Assembly (NCBI GenBank): GCA_000349905.1
Contig: KB722772.1
Span: forward strand, 87,801-151,800
From: Volvariella volvacea V23
Lineage: Eukaryota; Basidiomycota; Agaricomycetes; Agaricales; Pluteaceae
Reading direction: 5' to 3'
Length of the DNA: 64,000 bases
Numbering within the stretch: the stretch's first letter is position 1; each line of letters starts with the position of its first letter. Both the position numbers and the translations under genes were made by a program. The notes beneath the pieces were generated by a model, which made no database searches, was not told the DNA's origin, and saw nothing but the letters and a program-made list of their open reading frames with translations. Shown here one piece after another: positions 1-11,214 of the stretch.

Positions 1-3000
1 AAGCCGCTCACATCCCAAAACTTCAGCGTCTTGTCCAGACTCCCGCTCACCAGCCCCCTCCCATCGGGGGTAAATGCAACACTATACACACTATCCTTAT
101 GCCCCCTCAACCTCTCCACCAACATCCCACTGTCCACATCCCAAATCCTCACAACCGTGTCCAGGCTCCCCGCGGCGACAAACTGGCCGTTGGGGGAGAT
201 GGCGACGGACGTGACGCCGGCGTCGCTGTTGAGCGAGTCGGTGTCGTTGATGGTCAGCACGCGCGAGCCGCCGCTGGCCATGTCCCAGATCCGGGCCGTC
301 TTGTCGCCCGAGCCGGAGATGATGTAGCGCCCGTCGAGGGAGAAGTCGAGCGAGTAGATTTCTTGTTGGTGGCCGTCAAAGATGTTGCGGATCCGTCGTT
401 TGGCAATGTCCCAGATCTGTGGGGGGTGGGGATGGTTAGTACTGGATTGGGAATGGGAAAGGAGAGTGAGCGTACCCTGATTTGACGGTCTTCTGCACCG
501 GTAGCTAGGTACTTGCCGTCTGGGCTGAATCTCACACTTCGGATGTACAAGTCACCCGTTTTGCCCACCGACTCGTCGACGAGAACGCTAGGGTGACAGA
601 TGGACATCAGTCGCGGGTCGAATATCGAACTGAGGAGCTCACCAAGTCTTGGTGCCAGTCTTGACATCATAAATCTGTGCGGTCCTGTTGCACCCCGTAG
701 CCAAATACTTTCCGTCCGCCGAAAACTGCACACAGCATACGACACTGTAAAAACAAAATAACGTCAGCTCAGCTCAGTTTAATCAAGTACGAAGACCAAG
801 CGCGCCAAAAAGCGCGCATATATACACTCAACCCCAAACAAAACACAAGACAACCCACCTAGCGTGCGTCAGCGTGTGCACCAGATTCAAATCCAACACC
901 CTCGGCGTCTTGGGGTTAAACACCGCAAACCAGTCGCCCCCCTCCTTCCTACACTCCGGGGGCACATTCTGCAGGCTCAATTCTTCAAACACCGGGCCGC
1001 CTCCCCCTCCTCCAGGGCCTCCACCGACTGGGCCGCCAGGGCCGCCCCCGCTAGAGGGCGGAGGACCACCGGGGAGGGGCATGCCGCCCAGGACGCCTGG
1101 CGCTGCGGGGATGCCCCCCGGTCCGAGGCCGATGCCGGGTCCGATGCCTAGAGGGGGCTTGGAGGATAAGAGGCCAGAGGAGGGGCCTCCGCTGTTGTCG
1201 TCTTGCGGGTAGAGCCCTCGCGAGGAGTGTTGGAGCTTGGGCGTTCTTGATGCCGAGGAGGAAGATGGTGGGCCTGGATGGTGCGTGGAGGGTTGGTTAG
1301 TGAGCAGAGTGGGAGAGGGATGGGAGACGTACCGATGGGTGGGGCTGAGGATAGAGCTGGGCTGTATGGATCTGCGAAAGCAACATGGTTGAGTTACGAA
1401 TCACCCAATGCAAAGGAAAAGGCCAAGGAAGCGCATGATACACAGCACAGAGCAGTCCTACGCCTACTCACCCTTTACACCAGGCGGCGGCAGCGGGCCA
1501 CTCCCCCTCCCGTCCGGCCTCATCCTCTTCGGGTCGCGCTGGTCCATCAGCCTCCCGTCCTCCCTCTCCCTATCCCTCTCGCGCTCCCTCTCCCTCTCAT
1601 ACAACATCATCTCCCTGCTATCCGCTCCAGGCGGCGGCGGCGGAGGGCCCGCCACACCAGGCCCAGAGCGTATCCTCTCCTTTGCATCAACGACCATCAT
1701 CATATCCCTCTCCCTCTCCCTCTCGCGTTCTCGTTCTCGTTCTCGTTCACGCTCTCTCTCCCGGTCGCGATCCCGGAGATCCCGATCGCGGTCCCGCATC
1801 TCCCGCTCTCTAAGCTCCCGATCGCGCAGCTCACGGTCCCGAAAATCCCTCTCCCGTTCCCGGTCGCGAAGCTCTCTCTCCCTGTCGCCTCTCATCCCCA
1901 TCCCCAGTCCGAGCCCCATCTCGCGCTCTCGCTCTCGTTCTCTCTCGCGATCGCGCTCACGGCCTGCGTCCCGCATACCGACATCCCGCATGCTCACATC
2001 CCGCAGCTCCCTATCTCTGAGTTCCCGGTCTCTCTCCCTCTCCCGATCTCTGTCGCGTTCACGCTCTCTCTCACGCTCTCTCTCTCGTTCTCTTTCTCTT
2101 TCACGCTCGCGGTCGCGGTCCCTCGACGGCGGCGGCCCAGTGCCATTAACCTGTCCTCCCAGCCCCGCGCCCGCGCCCGCACCTCCACTCGCGCCGGGCG
2201 CGCCGGCAGCACCAGACCCGCCGCCGCCGCCGCCAGTGCGGTAGTGCGCAATCTCCGCTCGGAGCCTGTTGATCTCCGTCCTCATACCGCGACCGGATCT
2301 CGAGGTGGGAGTACTCGAGGTCGCACAGGGCCTGCCGGATCATGTTCATTTCTTTGATCTGGTTTGCCACTGGGGAGGAGGGGGGTCAGTTATCGCGGAG
2401 TAGGCAGAAAAAAAAAAAGAAGAGAGAGAGGAGGGAGAAAGAAAAAGAAAAAAAAGGCGCATATACCCCAAACCAACCTGGGCCAGAACAAAGAGAACAC
2501 GAAAAGGCCAGAAAGAAAAAGTCGCGCGATACTCACTCTTCGCCTCAAACTCCTCCTTCTCCCGGCTCGCACTCTCCCAGTCCATCGATATCCGGTTGTA
2601 CTCCTGCTTCACCAGCTCCAGCGACTCCGCCAGCCGCCCCGGGTTCGGACCCGGCCCCGCCCCGCCTCCAACGCCAGGGCCATGCGCGTGGTTGTGGTTG
2701 TGGCTGTGGCTGTGACTGTGTCCATGATGACTGTGACTGTGCCCGTGCCCGTGGTTGTGTCCTCCCGGACCTGGACCTGGTGGGCCGCCGCGCTCGCCAG
2801 GCCCGGGGACGACGACGCCGAGGCCGTTAGGCGGGGGAGGCGGCGGGGGGACGCCCACGCCGGGTGGGCCTGGTGGGCCCGGGGGTCCTGAGGGCGGGGG
2901 CGGCGCGCCTGGGCCTGGGCCGCCGCCTACGACGACGATGGGCTGCCCCGGCCCTGGTGGTGCGGGGGGCTGCTGGGAGGGCGGCGGCGGGGGTGGGCCG

Positions 3001-3280
3001 CCTGGGCCTGGAGGAGGGCCTGGTGGTGGTGGGCCTGGAGGGGGGCCGCCTGGGCCGCCGGGTGCTTGGGAGGGGGGAGGGATGCCGACGGCGAGGCCGC
3101 GGGGTGTGGCGGAGGGGTTGGTGGATGTGCTTGTTGGCGCTGTTGTTGGTTGGAGTGCGCGCTGTGGTGAACGTTGCGGTTCCGTAGGAGAGTGAATAAA
3201 AATAGCGACAATGAGCTCCCACACAAAGCCAAAATGCAGAGGAAGGGAGGACTCACGTTGTAGAGAGCAGAATTGGACAT
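1..3280 (-). CDS. TUP1: TUP1 transcriptional corepressor (3' end beyond window)
   Basis: WD40 corepressor that, with Ssn6/Cyc8, is recruited by DNA-binding proteins to repress transcription in the nucleus. Exon 1 is 3280-3257 (MSNSALYN) and exon 2 starts at 3161. The Tup_N tetramerisation region reads [14 protein letters not shown], then after an intron [15 protein letters not shown] and [13 protein letters not shown]. The pre-propeller block ([19 protein letters not shown]) and WD repeats ([53 protein letters not shown]) run off the window at base 1. Odd features: a long Pro/Gly- and His-rich insertion inside the N-terminal region, a long Arg/Glu/Asp dipeptide tract (about 1690-2130), and an apparent one-base frameshift near 2283-2287 between 'SRYED' and 'EINRL'. 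Identity is very secure; exact exon ends in the low-complexity stretches are less so. Confidence 0.93.
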
Positions 3281-4189
3281 GGTGATACGGTGTCAAGAAG
3301 ACGAAAACGACCCTTTGAAAAGTGCTGGATGGACGTATACGTTATGCCCGGACCGAGCGTCTGGACGGTTTACGGGTGCCGGGGACAATTGAATGTGCGA
3401 TTTCTCGTCCTGGTCCTGTCCTTTGCCTTGCCTTGCGGCGTAATGCTATCTTGCTGTATGTGGTGTGCAGTCTAGGCTGCTGGCGTGTGCCCTTGCTGTT
3501 CGTGTGGCGTCGTGACGGCAAACGAGGTGGATCGTGAGAGAAGAGATAAGCAGCGCTTCGTCTCGCTGTCCCCTCGAACTCGTCGCGATCCGAGCTTGTT
3601 CCTTTCTTCCTCCCGAGCGGGCAAAAGAGCAAGCACGGCGACCCGGTGTGATAGACGCTGGGCGAAAACGCGGTGATGACGACGATCGAGCACGGACCCC
3701 TGCGAGTGCCGGCGAATACGCTTCACTGGACAGAGGGGGAGAGGGGGATGAGGGAGGGGGAAAGGCACGGACACGAGGGGGAGGGTATCAGATTGGGAGG
3801 CCCGAGCTCGAGGAGGGGGCGAAGGCACGGGCAAAGGGCAGAAAACCGGGCTGGCTTTTGGGCGAGGACGATGAGTTTGGCGTGGAGGCGGTGGAAATGT
3901 GGGACTGGGATGGGTGGTGGTTGAGAGCAGGCGAACAGAGAGAATGCCGCCCACGTCGGGCTTCTGCCGGTATGGCCGCCAAAACTGTGCCTGTTATTCC
4001 CCGCGTTTTCTCATTGGCTGCGCTTATCCGCCCCGTTGCCCTCCACGTGGCTTTTGCGCAGTCTCGTGAGAACCTTCCTATTTGGACAGCTGGACAAGAT
4101 TTCAGTGCACGGACAATTATGCAGCTGCAGTCAGATTGTCTCCACAACTTCGATTTTGTTGGGCCTCTTACACAAGCAAGAATATCAGG
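3281..4189. other. Upstream region of TUP1, no gene recognised
   Basis: Open frames here are short, overlap on both strands and show no known motif. The stretch probably holds the TUP1 promoter and 5' leader, but no TATA box or named site could be assigned with confidence. Confidence 0.5.
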
Positions 4190-4860
4190 TCACATTCCCT
4201 CGATTTCGATCCAGATCGTAGGAATAGAAGAATCGCTACACCAATTCAAGCCGGCATTTGGTACAACATCCCAGCTTGTGTATGCATCTGAACCTCCTTC
4301 AAGCTCAAACCCATGATCACCAAATCCCGCAGTCTCCTGTATCAACACCTTCACCCCAAACTCATCCAACCTCTGCGCACCCTCCGTCGGAATGCGGCCC
4401 AAAACCCTCATCGTCAAAGAACCAAGCTTTGGGAAACAATGCTCTCTGGAGATGATCCCTTTCCAACGGCCAATCCCGAGGAAGCAGGACAGAGAACTCT
4501 TCAAGGCTGCAAAAAGCGACAGCGCAGGCCAGGCTTCCGGGTTAAGAATCTGTGTGCAGGGTTCGGGGTTCGGAACCGCGTTCTCCCACTCTTCCTCTTC
4601 CTCTGCATTCGAGTCCGAGTCCGAGTCCCCGTCTATATCGTCTGCCGTCCAATCTACATGGAGACGCCTCAACGAGGCCAACCCAGCAATCTCATCCCAG
4701 AACACCGAATAACACGCGACGGCCTCGCGCGGATCCACCGCATCACACAGCGACACCAGACGCCACCGGCCAAATTCGACCCGCAGCCCCGATATGGGAG
4801 GAGCAAACGCACGTTAGAGAGGATGCGGAGGAGTACCGACGCTTGTGGTCTGTTATATTC
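4190..4860 (-). pseudogene. Class C F-box-like gene relic
   Basis: A 188-residue frame contains 'DPREAVACYSVFWDEIAGL', matching 'TPQEAVVHYSLFWTEVSRL' of the intact class C gene at 44376-46037, followed by 'ASLRRLHVDW' against 'TSLKYLNLEW'. Similarity continues upstream in another frame to about 4860, so the copy is frame-disrupted. The N-terminal F-box-like part and the C-terminal repeats are missing. A Ser/Asp/Glu-rich acidic stretch follows the conserved block. I read it as a degenerate fragment; an expressed small remodelled protein is possible but unsupported. Confidence 0.6.
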
Positions 4861-5180
4861 ATGTAGCGAACTACATTTGCAGGACTCGCATCCCAACTAG
4901 ATTCTTTACATCAAGACCCTGATACACCTCACGATGTTTGGGGGAGAAAGGGGAGAAAGCGATGTCGAATGAATGTGGCTCTATGCTATAGATCCAGATA
5001 TTGTGACAAGGAAAGAAAGTGGCAGAACTTCACGTAGCGGCGGTAATAATGGCTAAGCGGTTGCATGATCGAAAGGGGTGATTATTGGTGGGAGCACCTG
5101 TCGATATAGTCAGAGGTCGTTATACAGCTTCTATTGAAAGACAGACAGGCACGACTTGAATGTCGTTCTAACGAATTCGT
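4861..5180. other. Intergenic, nothing recognised
   Basis: This AT-rich stretch lies between the class C relic and the 3' end of the D-amino-acid oxidase gene. No conserved frame, RNA gene or repeat was seen; it presumably holds the oxidase 3' UTR. Confidence 0.4.
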
Positions 5181-6740
5181 CTACAAGTGAGCTTGCACTG
5201 GCTTCTCTCCACTCTCAACGTTCTCGGCTTCAATTTCGCGCAACAAGCTCACCACATCCCCAGCACAACCCAATCTACGATCAAGCAAACCCAGTCAGCC
5301 TTCAGCAGCAGAACGGAGACGAGAAGAGGCACGCACGATAGTGTGAATCCACTTCCGCCTTGCCCATACGAATGTATAATTCGGCTTGTCAAAGCACCGC
5401 CCGCGGTCTTCTTTCTCTGCTCCCGCTCAACTCGGACATTGGATTCGCGGAAAGGCCGGAGTCCCTGGACGAATGGCACCGGATCGTACTCTGCGTTTTC
5501 CAGCCCAGGAACGAAATTGTTGCACCGTTCTCTCATTCGCTTGATCTCTGGGCTTTCGAGCGTGAGGTCGAGCGAGTGGACGTACGGTTGGACGAGCCCT
5601 AGCCACAAATGCATCAGTCGGCGTGCCGCATCGCAGGCGCTGTTCATGCCCACCTCCGAGAATCAGCGTCCTGTCGTTTCTTGGAACGATGAACACGATG
5701 TCCTCTGCTTCCGCGCCATGCGTGTCATCACGCGATACACACAACGCCTCCTTCACAATCGGGAATCTCTTCCCGTCGTTGATAACCCTGATCAACGCCC
5801 CTCTAAGAGGCACAACCGTTCTATCACCAGCACTCTCATACGCCCCCAGCCCTGTCGCATTGACAATGGCATATGCGCCGTATCGTCCGAGCAGCCGTCC
5901 TTCCTGCTCCAGAATATCGCCGGATATCCTGGCCGTGACGAGCCGACCGCCTTTTGAGACGACGAGCCGGCGGAGGAAGAACATGTACCGGTCCGTGTCG
6001 ACCACGGGGGAGAGGTGGCGGTACGAGTCGACCACCCCGGCCTTTTGGTTCACGGCGTGCTGGGCGACCAGCTGAGGGTCGCGAAGGAAACCCCGGATCT
6101 GGAGAGGATGTCAGCCCTGGAACTCGGTTCGTGGTAGATTCACTCACATCGGGAACGTCTTGGATCTCGAGCATCTTCTCCAGCTGGCCCGGCATCTTCG
6201 CCAACGCCTGCTCAAAGAAGAAGTTGGCCCTCCTCATCCTGACCCCGTGGTCCTCGACGGGGACGGTGCTCGTCAAGCGGTCCAAGGCGCGGTATGTCGT
6301 CATGCACCATTTCTTGGAGTTGTCTAGTGAGATCAGGTTGGTGTGCTTGCCGCACACTGCGGGCGGCCATTCCCATCTAGAGACGAACAGCATTTGGTTA
6401 GAGAGTGGAATAATGGGGAGCGCAGAGGTGAAGGACGTACAAGGCGCCGGCGATTTGGGAGGTGATTCTATCTTCTAGGGAAGCCCACTTTTCTGATACG
6501 ACGGTCACGCTGTACCCGGCATCGAGTAAGGCCCATGCGGTCTAAAACAAGTCGACTTCATTAGCAGACATAATATGTGGTGCCATGGCGAGTTGTACTA
6601 ACCGTCAAACCAGTCACTCCACCACCGACGACAAGAATTCTCTTGTCCGATTGGGATCCGAGGAGTGGGTTGGTACCGTAGTTGAGAACAAGCTCCCCGT
6701 TGATTTGAGAAAGGAACACTGTGGCTTTGGGGGAGGACAT
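5181..6740 (-). CDS. DAO: D-amino-acid oxidase (FAD flavoenzyme)
   Basis: Oxidatively deaminates D-amino acids to 2-oxo acids with ammonia and H2O2, normally in peroxisomes. Six exons (6740-6603, 6541-6441, 6376-6148, 6098-5654, 5598-5337, 5274-5181) join in frame to 422 residues. Visible: FAD dinucleotide motif 'ILVVGGGVTGLTTAWAL' after a 33-residue lead, 'NATGLGA', 'VPLRG', 'VPRNDRTLILGG', and the family signature 'IIHSYGQGGSGFTLS'. The protein ends in AHL, a possible non-canonical peroxisomal PTS1 tripeptide. The introns (55-63 nt where measured) have GT/AG ends; the 55-nt one (5653-5599) removes an apparent frame switch after 'ILGG'. No disabling lesion was seen. D-aspartate versus neutral D-amino-acid preference cannot be read from sequence. 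Confidence 0.93.
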
Positions 6741-8506
6741 TGTCAGTCTTGGTAGCAGGGGAGTAGAAGAAGGAGAGTGGGTGTGGAGTCGAGCTGCGGA
6801 AATGTAGAACCGTGGAACGGTGAGATGGAGAAAATTGGGATGGAGTCTTTATACTCACTACGCTGCGACCAACACGGCTTACAGCTAGCTGATCGTTGTC
6901 CATATGAGGGAGATCTGCGCATCGCCACACGAGTAAGAGTTGCGCATAACGCAGCACTTCAAGCTACCATCCGGATGGTACGAGATGCGACGCGCCACAA
7001 AAGAGCCGACAGGCTCTTATTCTTGTGTCAACTCGTAGATCACTCTACGTGGTTTAAGTGATTGTAGCCCTGGTAGAATAGCGTTTCACTCACGAAAGAG
7101 TGTAGTGCCTTTCTATCAATCGTGATGTGGTATTTTCCCAGACTCCGACCTTGATGATGATGGAATTAGCACGCAAACCAAGAATACCACGTCCGACATC
7201 GCTCGTCCTTCCAACTGAGGACGACATGCAACAGCCACACAACTTTCCACGAGCACCAGACCCTATTCTGCACGACATCAAAGGGCGGTCCACGCCACTC
7301 GTATAGATGATCCGGTCTAAACGACGGGAAGCCGACCCAGTCTCCCAGGGCCGTCAACCCGCAGGGCCTTGTTCTGTCGCCGACGATCATGGGTGGCGCC
7401 ATACCGATGTCAGGACGCAAGTCGAGAACATGCCCAGCCACACTTCCAAGTGGAGTTAATGGGCTCGTGAGTGATGGCACAAGGGGTAGAGGGGCCAAAC
7501 GTGCTGGGCCGGAGTAGATTGGTTTTGCTTTGAAAGTCAAAATGCAAAGGGCGCTTACCTCATTCATAAAGGTGATTTCTCAATTAAGAAGGACTAAAAT
7601 GTTGACGAAGTAATCGAGGAACGTGTCTGCAGCCAGCAGGGAGGTTTGGGAGACTTAGGCCAAAGGGAAAATGCAGAGCCCAGAGTCGCATGTCCGGCGT
7701 AAAGTGGCAATGCACAAACCAAATTAGTGGCACGGTACTTCAATTGACCCGCCTGTCGAATATCGTCATTTGAATAGCGCTCCGTCGTTTTGAGGTCGAA
7801 AACAACAGAGTTCGGTGCTTGCGCAGCGCCACCGTTTATCTGGAGGACCTGAGCAAGGCATTTTGCGAAACTCTGGCCAGGGTCACTTGATTGTTGCATG
7901 TAGCCCGCGCAAAAGTGCTAGCCAGGCAGCGTGAGACTATATCAACTTTCACCATACGGGGTTGCGTGGCACACAAGCAACAATAGCGGTCATTGACGTG
8001 GGGGCCTGAGCAAGTATAGGTGGAAGCCTGGATAAATTCAGAATTAGACGCCGAATTGAAGGGGTAGTGTTAGTTATTGGACGAGTAATTTACGGGTTAC
8101 TGACAGCTCCCGTTTTGCGACAGTGCTTTTGGATAGCGATAGGTCCGCAGTGGTCGGTTCTGGCGTCTTAGCATCGCTACAGATTACCGAGTGCCTTGGA
8201 GTCTAATAGAAACAAACAAAAGCACAGCAAACGTCCTCCCATAACGCCGCGGCGCTAACTATGTGATCAAGCTGGTGCATAAATTACTGAATTAAAGGGA
8301 CGACATGTTCCTGCTCACTGGCCGCGACAATGGAACTCCTTGATGTCCATGCCATTTCTTCTTGAACTCATCAAGGTACGAGGTGTAGTCAACAACTTGA
8401 AGGGACGACAGGTACACATTCGGACACACTGATCCCTAACTCAACAGTCGTATATTGCATTGAGACACCAACTAATTTTAGACCAGCTAGAGTACATATA
8501 GAAGCA
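6741..8506. other. Long intergenic stretch with unassigned frames
   Basis: About 1.8 kb between the oxidase start and the broken class C gene. Two minus-strand frames (7166-7567, 133 codons; 7594-7899, 101 codons) are the longest, but neither shows a motif I recognise, and no splice pattern links them convincingly. The part nearest 6741 probably holds the oxidase promoter. 7900-8500 is AT-rich with no usable frame. Confidence 0.4.
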
Positions 8507-9199
8507 CTAATGATATTCTAGTGTGCGAAGACCCTGAGGCAAATTAGGGTTTTCCACCACTTTGTACATGGCAATCCTAGTTAGATATCCTATCTCGAAT
8601 GTCTCCAGCGTCGAACTTTTCACAAGCAAGCCCACTTTCACTGACATTAAAAATGATGTAGTGTCAGCATCCCAGATCCCGTGGTTGCGGACCCCTTCCC
8701 AAGGGGTTGAACACCAAATTGTTAGGCTTTCTGAAAAACCAGACATATAATCCAGGACACGTGAAAACGTTTCGCGTGTTGTGGGCCAATTAGAAGGAAA
8801 ATGGATGGTGAGAGCTATGAGGTGTGGAAACTGAGAGGGTGGAGGCCAAGTTCTTGGGTTGAGCATTAACCCTTTCAATGAATCTGGAGAAAATTGAGTG
8901 TGGAAGCATGATTGGGGAGAATGGATTGAGGAAAGACTGTTGAGGTTAAATCAATATTGGTTGAGTGGCATATGTGTATTTCTAATCCTTCAAGTCCCTG
9001 ATAGGATGCCAGATATTCCATGAGCAAGGTAGAGAATGTGGGTACCACAGTTCCACAGTATGCACCACAATGGGTTTAGGTCAATCAGAGGAACAGGATT
9101 TTGTATTGGAGAACAGAACAAAGAAAGGGGTCATAAATTTTTCATGGAGAGAAAGCTAAAGGGAGTGTGGGCATCCGTTGACACATGCAGACCAAGGTG

Positions 9200-9930
9200 T
9201 GCCAGCTTGTTGTATATGGGTGTTGTGGAAAAAGCAAATACTCAGATTCTATTTCCAAGTGAAGAATAGTAAGTAAAGAGGGTAAGTAAAGAGGCTTGCT
9301 CATAGTTGCTTACCTATTCCCAAGCAAAGAATCTTTAAAGCTGGGGAATAGGTGGCAAGAGTAGTATGGTATATATACTACTTGAAGATAAATAAAGGTA
9401 AATAAAGGGGTATAATCTCTTGGGTGAAGAGAAGTGAGGGGGTAAGAATGAATGTAGTAAAGTGGGAGTTCTGAGCAAAGAGTGTAGCACATAGACCAGG
9501 GGACGCATAAGCTGGGTCAGCATATACATGTAAGCCTGTGTCATGCACAGTCAATGTGGGAAGGGGACAGAGTCATATGAAATCATAACTGGTCATCTGA
9601 CTCGACACATGTCATCTAGGACAAGATCGAATTATCAGATGCAATAAGAACAAAGGGTATACCATAAGTAGGAAAGCAGAGATGGGTAAGGTGGGAATGG
9701 CTATCATAGATGAGGGTGTAGGGTATGGATGAGTGGATGTGTGTAGGTAAAGGTGATGAGTAAAGGGAAAGATGGGGTAATGCTTATTATGTATTGAAGA
9801 TAAAATGAGATGGGTGTACTTGGAAATGAGTAAGGAAAAGAGAAAAGAAATAATGAAGATGCTTGATGGGTGTCTGGGTGTAGGTATAGACGCTTGGTGG
9901 GCACCTGAATGTCAGACATTTATGTCAGGG
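9200..9930. mobile_element. Unclassified AT/GA-rich insertion in the class C pseudogene
   Basis: The flanking class C sequence should be nearly continuous here, yet about 700 bp intervene. The insert is purine-rich on the plus strand with short internal repeats (for example GTAAGTAAAGAGG twice near 9270) and no coding potential. A 9-bp inverted match (TTTCCAAGT near 9250, its complement near 9825) and a perfect hairpin at about 9925-9952 (TGTCAGGG...CCCTGACA) lie near the edges, but no convincing terminal repeats or target duplication were found. Probably an old non-autonomous element; class unknown. Confidence 0.4.
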
Positions 9931-11080
9931 GCTCTTACAAGCCCTGACAATGGGTCCCACAATGGACAAATCCTCGAGTGGCAATTCACCCAAGCCAGAA
10001 GGAAACAAATCCTCCAACGGAATAGTGAAAGAACTGCATTCTGTGCTCAAATACACACACAGAAGGCTAGAATGTGAACGAAATATGCTCCTCAACGTTG
10101 TGGTGAGCGATAATCCACGTTCGGAACAGTTCATTCCCAAACATTCCTAGTGGTTATCTTCAATGTGCAGCCACTCGAAGGTGGGATTGGAAATGACAAA
10201 TCGTGGGATAGGTTCGAATGCCGAAATTAGATGGTGGAAACCGAAGAAGGATGATGTTACTCCTCTGTTGGTCGCAACCTGTATTGTCTGAAGTAGCATT
10301 TCAAAAGGTTGTCTGCAGTATTTGGGCTCTTGTATTTCCTCCTTCGTTTAACCCACTAGTGTACACCAATACTGTTTACAGAGGCGAGCCTAGCAAGCTC
10401 AGTCCATAATGAAGGACAGCTTCCTTTGGACTTTTGGAAACGCTAAGCAACACAAAGTGGTCGTAATCGAGCATAACCTCTAACCATAAGACCAAAGGGA
10501 TCAGCGACCCAGAAATTGGTTCAAATGGCGGGACTGATTTAGTTGGAGCGGTGCAGCTATTGGGATCATGGTTTGTTGGGCCATCGTATTCATCGGTAGA
10601 AAGCCAGGAGAGATACACACCACCCACTAAGAATTGGGTGAAGAAGAAACGAAATCTATGCCAAACAAGCTGGAGATTCCTGATGTCTTTACAGTAGTTC
10701 TCATAATCCCCATCAAAGAGTTCATGAATGGAGGAAAGGAATGTCGCAAATTCTAAAAATGGGTTTTGACCGATCCCGACCCGCCGTGACCGCCTTCGAA
10801 CCGACCCCCGGTCGGAGCCGGTCACGACAGACACGTTTGTGTCACGACTATTCCTACCATCAGTCCCGACCGTCGTCGCGACCACGGCAGTGACCGAGGG
10901 AATGACTAAACGCCACATGGTAGGGATAGCTGTTATGACACAATGAGAGAGTAGCTCCGACCAAAAAAGGATTTTGCTGTGACGTGTACAACATGCGGCC
11001 GGGAGTGATGCGGGAAAGGAAAGGACTATAGTTGGACCGGTCGGACCACTACTGAGACAGTTGTAAATTTTTTGTTATTA

Positions 11081-11170
11081 CTGGGGTTTGAACTCGGGAT
11101 CTCAGCAGAAGGGACTCACGTGGTATATCTCAACTTGACGGGCATAGTTACCACTACGCCAAATAGCCAT
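11081..11170 (-). repeat. tRNA-derived SINE-like sequence
   Basis: On the minus strand a pol III A-box-like TGGCGTAGTGGTAACT (about 11146-11161) and a B-box-like GAGTTCAAACCCC (11083-11095) lie in tRNA order and spacing. The acceptor arms do not pair, so this is not a functional tRNA. An A-rich stretch follows (AACAAAAAATTT, near 11070). It fits a SINE head or tRNA pseudogene carried within the TIR element. Confidence 0.5.
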
Positions 11171-11214
11171 ACATTACAGTCGTAACTCAGGTCATCATAT
11201 AGTACGCATTAGTA

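Noticed and set aside
1278..2357. Long plus-strand frames opposite TUP1 with Ser/Arg or Leu/Pro repeats
   Set aside because: They are complements of the Arg/Glu dipeptide tract of TUP1; low-complexity repeats keep all frames open.
2755..3195. Plus-strand Gly/Pro-rich frame resembling a collagen-like protein
   Set aside because: Antisense shadow of the Pro/Gly insertion in TUP1, with no independent start context or domain.
5427..5653. Frameshift in the D-amino-acid oxidase after 'ILGG'
   Set aside because: A 55-nt GT/AG intron at 5653-5599 restores the expected protein exactly.
8507..8878. Separate 123-codon gene
   Set aside because: It aligns with the C-terminal part of class C gene C1 and is collinear with other pieces; part of one broken gene.
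11081..11170. Functional tRNA gene
   Set aside because: A and B boxes are present, but the acceptor stem does not pair and the anticodon arm cannot be drawn.
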